Positions 12,787-24,199 of a stretch of DNA of 64,000 nucleotides are shown piece by piece; position 1 is the first letter of the stretch, and every line of letters begins with the position of its first letter. The position numbers were made by a program, and so were the translations under genes. Below the pieces are notes generated by a model. That model saw only the letters and a list, made by a program, of their open reading frames with translations, made no database searches and was not told where the DNA came from. This DNA comes from Epiperipatus broadwayi. Its lineage: Eukaryota > Onychophora > Udeonychophora > Euonychophora > Peripatidae. The DNA is taken from contig JAQFVV010012530.1 of the NCBI GenBank assembly GCA_028023455.1, positions 3,355,254 through 3,419,253 on the forward strand. Direction: 5' to 3'.

Positions 12787-12916
12787 CCAGAAGGTATCCA
12801 GAATATAAAAACTACATCCCTTCTTCTTGATCCTCAAAAAGAGTTGGATCGACGCCAGAAAAGAAGCAATGATATAGATGAGGAAGAAACAGAAGATGCT
12901 GATTTTTCAGTTCAAA
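12787..12916 (+). CDS. Complement C3-like protein, exon B with RQKR basic site and acidic stretch
   Basis: A 130-nt exon (43 codons plus 1 nt) lies between the acceptor tatatttag and a gtaag donor, phase 0 in and phase 1 out. It begins PEGIQNIKTTSLLLDPQKE, then RRQKR at 12850-12864, then an acidic run (DIDEEETEDAD). PEGI..LDP is the C3-type sequence leading into the region that vertebrate factor I cuts to release C3dg. The RQKR here fits the furin consensus R-X-K/R-R. Whether it is cleaved is inference. The exon sits between inverted copies of a DNA transposon and is followed by an intron of only 78 bp. Confidence 0.85.
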
Positions 12917-12994
12917 GTAAGAAATAGTAGATGACACACCACATCCCAATAAAGCTTATTTATATTTTATTTACTTTATTATTATATATTTTAG

Positions 12995-13090
12995 TTGAAA
13001 ACAGTGATAAAATACAAACTGCTATAATCGATTTAATCATAGCTGAGAATGCCATTTCGGATTCTGAAAGCTGCACTTTTAAATTTTCAG
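12995..13090 (+). CDS. Complement C3-like protein, exon C (start of the thioester-domain region)
   Basis: A 96-nt exon after the acceptor tatattttag, ending at donor gtactt, phase 1 in and phase 1 out. The split codon with exon B gives Ile. The peptide reads IENSDKIQTAIIDLIIAENA and then a Cys-containing strand (SESCTFKFS) whose last base joins exon D to give Gly, producing FSG-EIMGPS. That matches the G-[DE]-I-[ML]-G-P strand that opens the thioester domain in this superfamily. It is less conserved than its neighbours, so it was called mainly from phase and continuity. The intron before it, 12917-12994, is 78 bp, against 4-15 kb for the others. Confidence 0.75.
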
Positions 13091-13297
13091 GTACTTTATA
13101 ACTCATACATTATAGAATAAAAAATTATTTAATTTTTAATTTTACCTACCCATACACATATACACAACAATAATTGTACAATAGTATATAAATCATATGA
13201 TGAAAGCCAAAGCTTACATAAAACATAAAATTTACAATCCACTGTCAAAGTGACAAAAGCAGCATCTATTATAGCAATCCATCTTTTAATTGATGGC

Positions 13298-13477
13298 CAT
13301 TTCTATGGTTTAGATAAACATAGACTATTATCATGTAATATATATATATATAAATTAGTAAATGAGTTTGGTGTATATATACAAGATCATTTCTATGGTT
13401 TAGATAAACATAGACTATTATCATGTAATATATATATATATAAATTAGTAAATGAGTTTGGTGTATATATACAAAAT
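13298..13477 (+). repeat. 90-bp tandem duplication (2 units)
   Basis: Units at 13298-13387 and 13388-13477 both run from CATTTCTATGGTTTAGATAA to GGTGTATATATACAA. Because 90 is a multiple of three, a chance frame stays open across both copies; it is not a gene. Confidence 0.92.
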
Positions 13478-13625
13478 TGAATCTACAACCAAGGTGTATT
13501 GACGAGCAACAACCAATCAGACTGGTTCTGCAGACTGAATGAAAATAATAGAAAATCTGTTCAAGCTACTACTAATCAAAAGGAGGCCTCAATACCTCTT
13601 GTCTGTCAATTTAACTTTATATATA

Positions 13626-14992
13626 TACACCTGGGTCTCATTTTATGTGGTAAATAGGTTCCTCAGAAAACACAGACAAAAGAAATCACACAAAAACAGA
13701 CTTAACTTACCTTGAAAAATGGGGGATACGTATTGTAATTTTCAAAAATCATATAAAAGCAAAGCAACAATGTAAAATTACTTTAAAATTCACACACAAA
13801 AAAGGAAATAAAATATGACTAATAAAAAATTTCAAATTTAAAAAAAATTGATACAAGACAACCTTTTTTTACTTTTTTTTATTAACTACAGTATTTAATT
13901 TTATTCCAAACATATTTCTATATGTAATTTACAGTATTTTACATTTTTTCTTACATGTACAGTGTTTTAGTCATTATCGCTATTTGAAAATATAAAAGTT
14001 TGTTTGTGAACTAGTAAGACATCAGATTCATCACAAGAGGAAATACAACTAGTGCCAACTTTATTTTTTTAAATTGCTCTTATAGTACATTCATCCAAAC
14101 TAAAATGTTTTCCAATCACGATTCATCCTTCCCATTTCACTAAGCAATCTAAAATTGAAATTTTTGTTTCCAAAGAAATTCATTTTCTTGGGTGTTTTTC
14201 TGTTCCATTATAATAAACTAAAAGTTTAAAATAAAAATAAGAACTTAGATTTATGATAATAAAAAGACACCTTCTCACCACTATTATGCAAAATTTAATT
14301 AAAACTAACAATTAAAAATTAAATTCTTATTTTTGTCTTTAATTTTTTAATTTTCAATTCTGTTTAAAAAACAGTTTTTATTGTTTCACATCACATTAAT
14401 TTCAGATCATGTTATGTAATTTTTAAATTGTTAATTATAATTAAAAATCAGATTTTAATTTTTAAGTGTCAAGTTTAATTTTGCCCACCACTGTTACTCA
14501 CCTTTTGAAAATAAACTTGCAGACACTAAATGATTAATTGATTACATACTCTTTTTTTAAAAAGCAAAAATAAAATGTGATTTAAAATGCAAAAACAACA
14601 ACATGCATGGTATAGGCAACTATAACGTTTGAACAGATTTACATTATAATCTTGTAAAATTTAATGTGTGTATATAAAATGAGGAAATCCTGATTTTAAG
14701 TAAATTATGACCTTCTTTACTGCATAAAATGTATTACATTACTATTATAAAGTGCTGAAAATATTGAAATTATTAGATGAAAATTGAACTCCAATAATGC
14801 GCTTTAAATATGATGTGTGAGTGCACAAAATTTATAATTTTAAAAATAATAGTGCATTATTGGAGCTTGACTTTTGATCTAATAATTTTTATCACATAAA
14901 AGAAAACCGCATACAAAGATATTAAGAAGAAACATGAATTGCATAACTTCAAAATTGCATTGAAAATTCGTATAAAATGTGACCCGGGTGTA
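13626..14992 (-). mobile_element. TIR DNA transposon, non-autonomous, right copy (opposite orientation)
   Basis: It begins TACACCTGGGTCTCATTTTA and ends TGACCCGGGTGTA, with TA at both edges and short TA runs outside. It is the inverted counterpart of 10221-11312. No transposase frame is present. Its left end lies 536 bp past exon C. Its right end is 7 bp from the TGTAACAG element at 15000. Confidence 0.8.
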
Positions 14993-14999
14993 TATATAT

Positions 15000-15123
15000 T
15001 GTAACAGTAGCTGGGTTCGAATACAAGAGATAATACAACATAGAGTGTTAATTGCGAGTGTTGATATGGATTGATTGTGTATATGTGAAAAGGTGTATAA
15101 ATAGTCATTCGAACCCTGTTACA
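15000..15123. mobile_element. 124-bp MITE with TGTAACAG termini
   Basis: It begins TGTAACAGTAGCTGGGTTCG and ends ATTCGAACCCTGTTACA; the ends are inverted repeats of about 20 bp with a 4-base gap. It abuts a TA tract on the left. The termini resemble those at 54077, 58513 and 63717. Confidence 0.65.
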
Positions 15124-16430
15124 AAGAATGTGAAAGTAATACATAATCTGTTAAAGGATGGACTGTATGCTTATATAAATATAGTTGTATGTGTGTTATT
15201 ATAAAGTGTGTATAGGTATTAACGGTTATATGTGGGATTGACAAGAGGCAATTATATATGGAGTTGTATAAATTTGTTATTGGTTATACATATATATTTT
15301 GTTGTTTGTTAATGTTCTAAGTTCTACATTTTAATAATATTGGTGGTAACACGTGTTTCTTGATGAATCCATTGGGCATATAAAGCTACAGAAGTAGAAT
15401 GAATTAGTTGCTGTGGGGAGTTTAAGTTAATGACTCTGTCTGCCAGAAGTCTTAGAACTGGTCGAGTTGGTATTCTGAAAGAATGGAAGATCCGGTCTGC
15501 GGCGTACAAATAGACAAGGGAAAATGCAATGTTAAAGAGTGTAAAAAAAAGAACTATTTTTTCTCTCTTAAAAATATAGTGGTGATTAGAAGGAAAAGGA
15601 AAAGACGTGGCACAGATTTTGGATTGGATTAACGTGTAATTAATTAAGAAGTTTTAGTAATATTCCCATCAAAATGTTGGGGTAATTAAATAGTGTGGGT
15701 TTCGTTAGACCGATCCAGTGGATTGTTATCGTAGGACTCACCTAAATCGGATTTTGAATTCGCTGTTTAAAATTTATCAAGTGTAATGGCGATGAAGCAC
15801 ATGCAGCTAGGACCTCTTAAGTGAGTGAAATCATCTGCTCTACCTCCATGATAAGCTACTTGGCGTATCACATTGCAGACTGTTTACCATCCTTAGGATC
15901 AACCAATATTGATAAGGCCAGTATTTCTTTAGGATTATAAATGTGTGGACTGTTAGCCTTGACCACGTGAACATTCGATCGTAATTAAGGTAAATTGACC
16001 TTTGCTCTATATATATGTTCAATGAATGCATAGTAATGAAGGGACTTGTGTTACCTCTATATTAATCCAATAGTAAATATTTGTTTAAATTAAAAAAACA
16101 TTAAATAAACAACTCTGATGTGTAATTGCACTCTTTTGTTGCTATATATATAAATCATATATGTGTGTATCGGAATAAATGAGTTGTGCGCATGAACATT
16201 AAAATATATATATAGGTGCGTATAAAGCTTAGATTAAATGATAACTAGTGTAGTAACTTATAGCCTAGTTTGTTATAACTTCTGGGCTGAGTAATATAAT
16301 TATAATCAAGTAAATTATCGTATGATATACGTAGATATATATGACGTAGTTGGGAATTGTCTTTGCTTTGTTCTCTCGCTAGACCATGTTCCCCAGACCT
16401 TGAGATAGAGCTAGTCTGGATGCGCTACCC

Positions 16431-16440
<10 letters not shown>
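15124..16440. other. Higher-complexity intronic segment, unassigned
   Basis: This stretch is less A+T-rich than its surroundings and mostly free of simple repeats, which suggests an older interspersed element, possibly LTR-derived. Minus-strand frames of about 60 codons exist at 15324-15509 and 15840-16031, but neither has recognisable motifs. No splice-supported exon was found. Confidence 0.35.

Positions 16441-16470
<30 letters not shown>
16441..16470 (+). repeat. (GA)n microsatellite
   Basis: A 30-bp GA array preceded by a TA tract. Confidence 0.95.
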
Positions 16471-16474
<4 letters not shown>

Positions 16475-17244
16475 TTATTTATGTTTTTGGTGGGTATAAT
16501 TCTTATCAAAGTGTAAGATTGGTGCTTGAGATGTGATTTAACCCATGCTCATAAATATACTTACTTGAAGCTGCAGAAGAGATCGTATACATGCATGAAT
16601 TATGCAACAATAATACGGGTAGACGCTTAAAATATGGTTATCCTATTTACTAATTAATTTATATCTATATTAACCGTTAATATATATAATATATATAATT
16701 ATCAGTTATATTTACTTTTAGTATGACATGTTAATTGTCGAATATTATTTATTTTTTACAGATAAAAAATAATTGCTTAAAATTTCTGAATAAAGGGAGC
16801 CCTGTAATCATAATTAGAACTATTTTGATTAGTAATTAACTCTATTTAAATCTATAGAGAAGAGACATTGATCTCTTTTATTTCTCCATCACGTCTTTTG
16901 AAGCGAATTAAAAATGTTTCTATTTAAATATATAAAAGTAACTCAAGCAAAAAGTTTATTATATATTTAAGTATATAATTTGGATTGGGTAAACTTGAAA
17001 AAAAAATCTTGTAATAAAATTAGGCAATTTTTTGAGCAATAAACGCATAGCCAACACAAATAACCATCAAATATTTGTCAATAAATCAGTCTTTAGAGAG
17101 TAAAATAAAAATGCGAAAGCATTCAAATCTCATCACTTGGCAATTGGCAAATTTGAAGAGTTATGCCACAGCCACATCACTTCTCCTCTATGGAAGGTTA
17201 TTAGAAAGGCTGTCATCTAAACGATTTATTTTAAAATTAGTAGT

Positions 17245-17514
<270 letters not shown>

Positions 17515-19020
17515 ACCCAATAATCCATGTATGCATAACATCTATCTATTCAACCATTTACCCATCAATCTATGTATTCATCTATCCACATCCATCAATC
17601 TACCTACCTATCTACATATCTACCTACCAATCTATTTACCTACCTACCACATCCATCCATCTATTCATCTACCTATCTGACATTTAAACATAAGCAAACA
17701 CACTGTTTATAACCCTTTTGCTTATTTAAGCTATAAAAAATGTACATTTTAAACAAATTGTTGTTATCAAGATAAAATATGTTATATATAAACACATTAA
17801 AAGCACTGTAAGTAATATAAAAATTAAAGCAATATAAGCTTAATTTTACCTTGTGTGTGCATTATGGGTCTTTATAAAATGTATTACTAAAATGTCACTT
17901 CTTAATTAACGATTCAAACTCTAATATCAAATGGCATATCAAGGGCAATGAAATAGAAGTGATGTTGTTTGTGGGTTCAGTCATTTCTCGTAACAATTGA
18001 CAAAGGTGATTGAATCCGAAAATATAACTGCATGGTTAACTCAATTTTATATATATATATATATAGTAATGGTATGAATAACATCTGAACGTATGCTAAA
18101 AACATTGTCAATATAAACTAATGAGTGTCTTATAGCCATTTCAGATTTCACCAACTTTTAATAGAAAGAAATCAATTACTTTTATGGATGCCAAAATATT
18201 ATATAGAAAGTTGGTTTGAATTACAGCATTCAGAGGAGTGAGCATTAAGTCATGCGTGATATTTAAGATTATTTTCATTTCAATGCACTAGAGGAAGTTC
18301 AGTAGCTTCTATTGTTGATAAATCCTGGGGATATGCCAAATTTTCTGCACACGTAATTATGACATTCTACTTCCTAGACAAATATCTTAATGATTATTAC
18401 AAATTATTTTTTAGGCTACAAATTATCATATAATTTCTATCCTAGATATATATTTTAACCTTTAATTAACGAAAATATATCTGCTATTAAATTTAATGAC
18501 ATGGAATAATTAATCAACATCTAAGTGACTTTTTTTCAGTGTATAACAATATACCTTTAACTTTAATTTCCACCACATATATTTTAATCACATGAATAAA
18601 GATACTCGACAAAGAAAAATGATTTCCAAGACACATTTCATGCTAAAACAACACTTTTCAATTGACTCAGAAAACATGTTCTAACATATCTTTATTATAC
18701 AGTTATTAATCATCGATCTTTATGAGAGCCTGTTTAGAATATTTTGCTTTGCAATGAACTAAATAAAAGTAATTTTGTTTGCAATGCAATGCAAGGTGAC
18801 ATCTCCTTATACAGAATCATTTTACCTTCCCATTCCTTTCCCCACCCTAAATTTTCTCCATATTCTTTTCTACCATGCTCTATCTCATTTCCACAACATA
18901 ATCTTTGTCAACTTCATGACTTTTATACCTAAATCCCCCTTGTCATATCCCAAATCCAGCATAAAAACAAGAACCCACTTTGTGTATAATCACTTTGTTT
19001 ATATTTATTCTTCTACAACT

Positions 19021-19600
19021 TCATTATTTGTACTCATTCTACTTTCAGGTATTTACATTCAATTAACTGATACCTAATATTTTCTATGCCATTCTTGCAC
19101 AACATGCTTACTAAATCACCCACATTTTCCCATTTAGGTGTATATTCTCTTGTTGTTAAAGATCCTGTTTGAGCCTTAAACAGTAAACTACTTTTCTTGC
19201 TATTATCATAAATTAATTTGCACTCAATATTACATTTATTTCTGTATATATTTAATTTTTTTTACTCTCCATACTAGTTCTCTATCTCTCCAATCCCATT
19301 GATTGCCACTATAACACTCGACAATTCTCCCACCACAATCATCCCAGTTTTTATATAAGTATACTGACATAAATTTTTTATCCAAATCTTTGGTGTACAC
19401 AACCTTTGTCAAACATTTTGTTACCTGCCCTTTACTCATCACCCAAATTAAATACTATTTTAGCTATTCTATTATTATCCATAAACTGCAGTATACTGAA
19501 CATTTTCATTTTGCTTTTTGCATCTCTCATACAAAAACTTGACCATTCCATTTCTCCCTGATTTGCCTCCTTTGTTATCCACACATCTGCATTTAATGCA
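19021..19600 (-). pseudogene. Decayed minus-strand reading frame, identity unknown
   Basis: Joined across two apparent frameshifts (near 19440 and 19255), the minus strand reads as one continuous protein-like sequence of about 150 residues. Pieces include MDNNRIAKIVFNLGDE, YLYKNWDDCGGRIVECYSG, WRDRELVWRVKKIKY, FKAQTGSLTTREYTPKWENV and NGIENIRYQLIECKYLKVE before a stop. Composition and length of open frame suggest former coding DNA, probably from a mobile element. I do not recognise the family. Confidence 0.4.
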
Positions 19601-21142
19601 TGTCTTTATTTCTATGATCACTTTTATGCCATTTAGTGTAAGTTTTAGTAATCACTGGAATAAAAAAAATAAATGTTTTTCATTTGGACTTGCAGCTTGA
19701 TGTCATAGAAAAAAGGTAAAAAAATGGCTGCTATAGGAAAGTTGCTTAAGATCCAAAAGGTGTGAATGCACATTTGTGAAAAAGAAAAAGAATGTAAAAA
19801 GTTCCTCATTGATGAAAGCCATAAGCTACAAACTAGTCAGTTATATTTCAATAAGATAGCATTGAATAGGAATTTATTAAACTGCATCACCTGACATTTA
19901 TTGATTTCTAAAAATTATGCTAGATGATATAAAAGAGGTGAGGATAAAAGATTACACTAGTAAAAATCATTTTACCTACAATGCTTAGTTTAAAGTTATT
20001 TTTTACTGAAGTGAAATATATAATTAAAATATTAAATAGGTTAATTCACCTGCTAAAGAAGGCATTATTAAATCTTAATCATGATGTTTTGAAGAAAATT
20101 CAAAGTTGACAAATGTTAATTGTTTTCCTGTTATGAGAAGACAAATGTGGAATATTGTGTACAACAAGTCATTTATTAATAACGAGACAATTCAAAATTT
20201 TACCTATATGTAGATTTGATCAACTATTAGAATTACTGAAATACTCGTTCTAGATTGATGCAATACTAGGTGGCAAAGTGTGGGTCTTAAGATCGTGGTT
20301 CATCTCTGTGACTTCTGAGTCTCCAGCAATAAACCATTTGATTACTGTTGTATTGAGATGCATCAATTACTGTCGAACTCTGAATAATTTGAAGTAGTAA
20401 TAGAGTAACAAAATCTGGAGCTTAAGATGCACAAGTCAAAATTCACGGATGAAAGACTGACTGTCTCAGTATTTGAACCTTTTTTTTATGAATTTCTAAA
20501 GAAAACCATTCAAGATTTTTATTATATAGTTATTAGTCAAATAAATTAAAATTAGCACAACCTGTGTAAAGATCACTATTAATCAAAATTGGTGATAAAT
20601 AATATTTTATAATTGTAAATGAATTTTATTTTTTATTGACGTTACAAATCAGTGTAGATACATTTTTTGTAGGTTTATGAGAATTCTATATTGGACAAAA
20701 TCACTTTAAGGTTTAAAAAAAGGATAAGCAAATGAAATATTGAGCATGAGCACAATCATTTTGTTTTTTTCAGATTGAAATTTATAATTTTGTAAAAGAA
20801 TTCAAACTATTTATTTAATGACTAGACCCAGTGTTATTCATGTACATTTTTTTTTTATCAATTGGACATTTCATTTCGTCTTTCCTAAAGATGCCTCTTA
20901 TTAATATAACCTCAAGAATATAAATCGATTTTATAAATCAAATATAAAATATCTTTATTATACCACAATGATGAAACTTTTCACGTTCCCTTCTGACCAC
21001 AGTAACATTCCACAAAGATGTGTAAGAGATAATGTATTCTGAGTGGTATTATGAATTTATTATTATAAAGTTTATTTTTCCTATAAAGTTTCACCAATAA
21101 TTTACAAGAATTTAAATTTTAAAAAATGAAAATTTATTATGT

Positions 21143-21280
21143 AAACATTTATAATAGTTCCATATGTCATAGCATCAGCCGGGACGTGAACCCACAACCG
21201 TCTGCAACCAACTACTTGTTTGCATGGCGGCTGCGATACCTCTCGGCTAACAATGCAAGACGAAAACATTTATAATAGTT
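21143..21280 (-). mobile_element. Short tRNA-derived SINE, second copy, with 17-bp target-site duplications
   Basis: The body at 21160-21262 is the reverse complement of the 560-668 element: B box GGTTCACGTCCC, A box TTAGCCGAGAGG, end GCTATGACATATG. Perfect direct repeats AAACATTTATAATAGTT flank it (21143-21159 and 21264-21280). This copy has no A tail. Two copies with independent target duplications prove the element's limits. Confidence 0.85.
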
Positions 21281-21716
21281 ACTATATTAATTTATAATTT
21301 GATTACAAAACGTTTTCTATGTCTGCGACAGAAAATATTTGTTTTTTCTTTTTTCCACTTAGATACAGATGAGTGAACTTTTATTTCCACAAAATCATAG
21401 CTCTCTTGATTTTGGTGGATCTCACTGAAAGTGCGTTCAGCAGAGTTGCAAAAAAAAAAAATCTTTCTTATCAAAGAATGAAAAGTGTTTCATAATAAAA
21501 TTATAAATACAAATAAAGTGAAAACTTAATGTTATATTAATTTATATATTTGCAAGCACATTAATGTAAATCAACAGCACACACTCTTCTTTGCACTTTA
21601 TCCAATGAAAATTCGTTATTGTATTATTCCACATTTCCAAAAATAACTGACAGTTTCGAATTGCTCAACAGTGTTCTTCAAAGCTCTTTTTTCGATTTAA
21701 TTGCACTATATATATA

Positions 21717-21955
21717 TATATAATATCAAAACTACCCCAAATCCAAAATATATATAATATCAAAACTACCCCAAATCCAAAATTAAACCAGACCAGCATA
21801 AAAATAACATTAAAACACAACCTAAGGTTTCACTGCTACAAGCAGACTTCTCAAGTGTAAAGAACTACCAAAAACTACACAATATATATAATATTAAAAA
21901 CTACCCACAAATCCATTCACTTCCCATCCACTCTTAATATTAAAAGAACTCTTAA
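21717..21955 (-). mobile_element. Penelope-like remnant, inverted arm
   Basis: The reverse complement of this segment repeats 22150-22345. It contains the same end of the GIY-YIG frame (NGFVGSF), the GAAGTCTGCTTGTAGCAGTG motif and the GGTTGTGTTTTAAT tail. A 33-bp internal duplication (CAAAACTACCCCAAATCCAA twice) lies near its outer end. Head-to-head partial copies are a known habit of Penelope-like elements. Confidence 0.6.
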
Positions 21956-22206
21956 ATAAAGGTTCATAAAAGTAGAGTTAAAAATAGATATCTTAGTTCT
22001 GCTTTGTATGTCCATGAAAAAGATACAGGCTACACTATTGATTTTGATGAAGCTAAGGTTGTCTTCTTTGAGAGAAATGAAATCAAAAGAAGAATTAAAG
22101 AGTCTTTATTATTGAAAATTTATTATTCTGAAGCATTTAACTTATTTAAGAGTTCTTTTAATATTAAGGGTGGATGGGAAGTGAATGGATTTGTGGGTAG
22201 TTTTTA
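21956..22206 (+). pseudogene. Penelope-like GIY-YIG endonuclease C-terminal fragment
   Basis: Open frame read as KNRYLSSALYVHEKDTGYTI, then DFDEAKVVFFERNEIKRRIK and ESLLLK, ending NGFVGSF and a stop. The H-x-x-x-x-G-[HY]-x-I-D-[FW]-x-x-A-K-[VT] plus R-x-x-KRRIKE-[SA]-[LI] pattern is that of the GIY-YIG nuclease C-terminal half in Penelope-like retroelements, where the Glu of RIKES is an active-site residue. The N-terminal GIY-YIG strands and the reverse transcriptase are absent. The single-stop-free length suggests relatively recent decay. Confidence 0.6.
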
Positions 22207-22377
22207 ATAGTATATATAATGTGTGGTTTTTTTGTAGTTCTTTACACTTGAGAAGTCTGCTTGTAGCAGTGAAACCTTAGGTTGTGTTTTAATATTATTT
22301 TTATGCTGGTCTGGTTTAATTTTAGATTTGGGGTAGTTTTGATTTTATATTGACTAGTTTAGCTTTATGCTTGTAAT

Positions 22378-22415
<38 letters not shown>

Positions 22416-22421
22416 CAACCA

Positions 22422-22463
<42 letters not shown>

Positions 22464-22477
22464 CGGTTGTATGATGT

Positions 22478-23140
22478 AGATAAATGATTTTTTGGATAAA
22501 ACCATGTGTTATTTTTTATTATAGAGTGATATTTTGACAAACTAGCATCCACCATTGTCAAGGTAAATTCTTGAAAGAAAATTTGGAACACTAAGGAGTT
22601 TGCAGCTCTCAAGAAGCTATGTAGGTCAGTCTAATAGATGAATAAATGTCAGAATTAAGGAACATAAAAATGCTTTTAATCAAAAAATTAACACATCAGT
22701 TTTTATTTCCCATTTTTTAGAAATTGGTCACAAACCTGAGTTTGACAATGCAAAAACGCTTGCTAATTTAGAGAGATATGATTTGAAAACCATGAGAGAG
22801 TCAATTGAAATATTAGAGACCTACTGGTTTAAATAGGGCGATGAAGCACAATGTATTTCATCATATGAAAACCTCTCATTTTATCTATGTCTTCTAATAT
22901 TGACTTTAAATTAATGTGTGGTAAAACTAAGAGAAATATACATTTTGATAAACATTATATTCTGAATACTAAACTATTTCAAACTGATTCTCATGCTTCA
23001 TCTCGCACTCAGTCATGTTACAGTTTGAGATCAAACAAATTTCCTTTCAAGAGTTTACCTTGACAGTGGTGGATAATAGTTCCTCAAAATATCGGTATAT
23101 AATAAAAAATAACACACGGTTTTATCCAAAAAATCATATA
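22478..23140. mobile_element. Second Penelope-like segment bounded by ~95-bp inverted repeats
   Basis: 22478-22578 (GATTTTTTGGATAAAACC.. to CAAGGTAAATTCTTGAAAG) recurs inverted at about 23045-23140. Between them lies the GIY-YIG remnant at 22590-22836. The inverted-end layout echoes that of the preceding segment. An extended TA hairpin (22380-22472) with CATCATACAACC / GGTTGTATGATG arms lies just to the left. Confidence 0.6.
22590..22836 (+). pseudogene. GIY-YIG endonuclease remnant (YVGQ..R..RIKEH) with internal stop
   Basis: Frame read from about 22597: LSRSYVGQSNR, stop, INVRIKEHKNAFNQKI, then SVFISHFLEIGHKPEFDNAK, and ESIEILETYWFK with a stop at 22834. SYVGQ-S-x-R...R-x-x-EH is the central GIY-YIG motif and its Arg, and H-FLE-xGH..DNAK the following helix, as in Penelope-like elements. 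The TGA after SNR shows it is inactive. It is a different subtype from the fragment at 21956. Confidence 0.7.
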
Positions 23141-24146
23141 TATATATATTGTACTTCATAAATATATAATCTATTAGTAATTCTAAGGCAGTATATAACT
23201 TGTTTATACTAAATATTTCACATATCTTTTTTGTATGTGTGATCATATGTACTGGTTGCTTAAAATGGATTGAAAGATGAATAAAATGAAAAATCCTGAG
23301 TGCAAATTCCTCTAATTATATATATAGGAAATATTCAATATAAACAAATTACATACTATTTTAGAATTACATTATATCTTAATATAAGTTCAGCCCATTC
23401 TTCTCTTATTAATATATAGTCAGTTCTTTATTCCATTTGATCATAGAGGGTGCCACCAGATCACTATGTACCTGCAATATTTGTTTACTGTGATCAAAAG
23501 TTAATGATGATGATAATTTGCATCGACCAGACCCAGGAAGAGCAAGAGCTAATTAATATTGTTCAGACAATTGAGAAAATAAAGCTTGGACAAATGTTAG
23601 CTGATATAATTTTAAAATTTATTCAAATTAATATAAAAAAACAATTTCAAATACAAAGATTTATTTACAATAGATGTAGTTTTATTAAATTCTATCAAGG
23701 CATGTATGAGAAAAATTAAATGTCAAATGCTTCAGCAGACAGGCTAATTTTCTAATAGAGTTTTAAAAAGGGAGGGAAGAATTTTCTTTCAGCTGAATAT
23801 TCATCTAAGCAACTCTGGTTTCCTTATTCAAAAAGTTTTAAAACAAATCACAAATGAAAGATTCTTGCATGAATCAACAAAACAAGCACAGGTGAGCGAT
23901 CATTAGATTATTGACTAGTGACATCATATTGTCTGCAGAATTTGTTGCATGGCCAATCACATTGAAGATTGCCATGGTTGATTACATTGTAAGAACACAA
24001 AAATGGTAAATGAATGTGACAGAATATGAATTATACTATGGGAGAAAACTTAAATCTCCAATTTAATGAAAATAGAAAACTTAGAAAATACTCGGCATAG
24101 AGAATTTAAAATTGAGAAAACATTAAATCTCTGATTTAAGGAAAAC

Positions 24147-24199
<53 letters not shown>

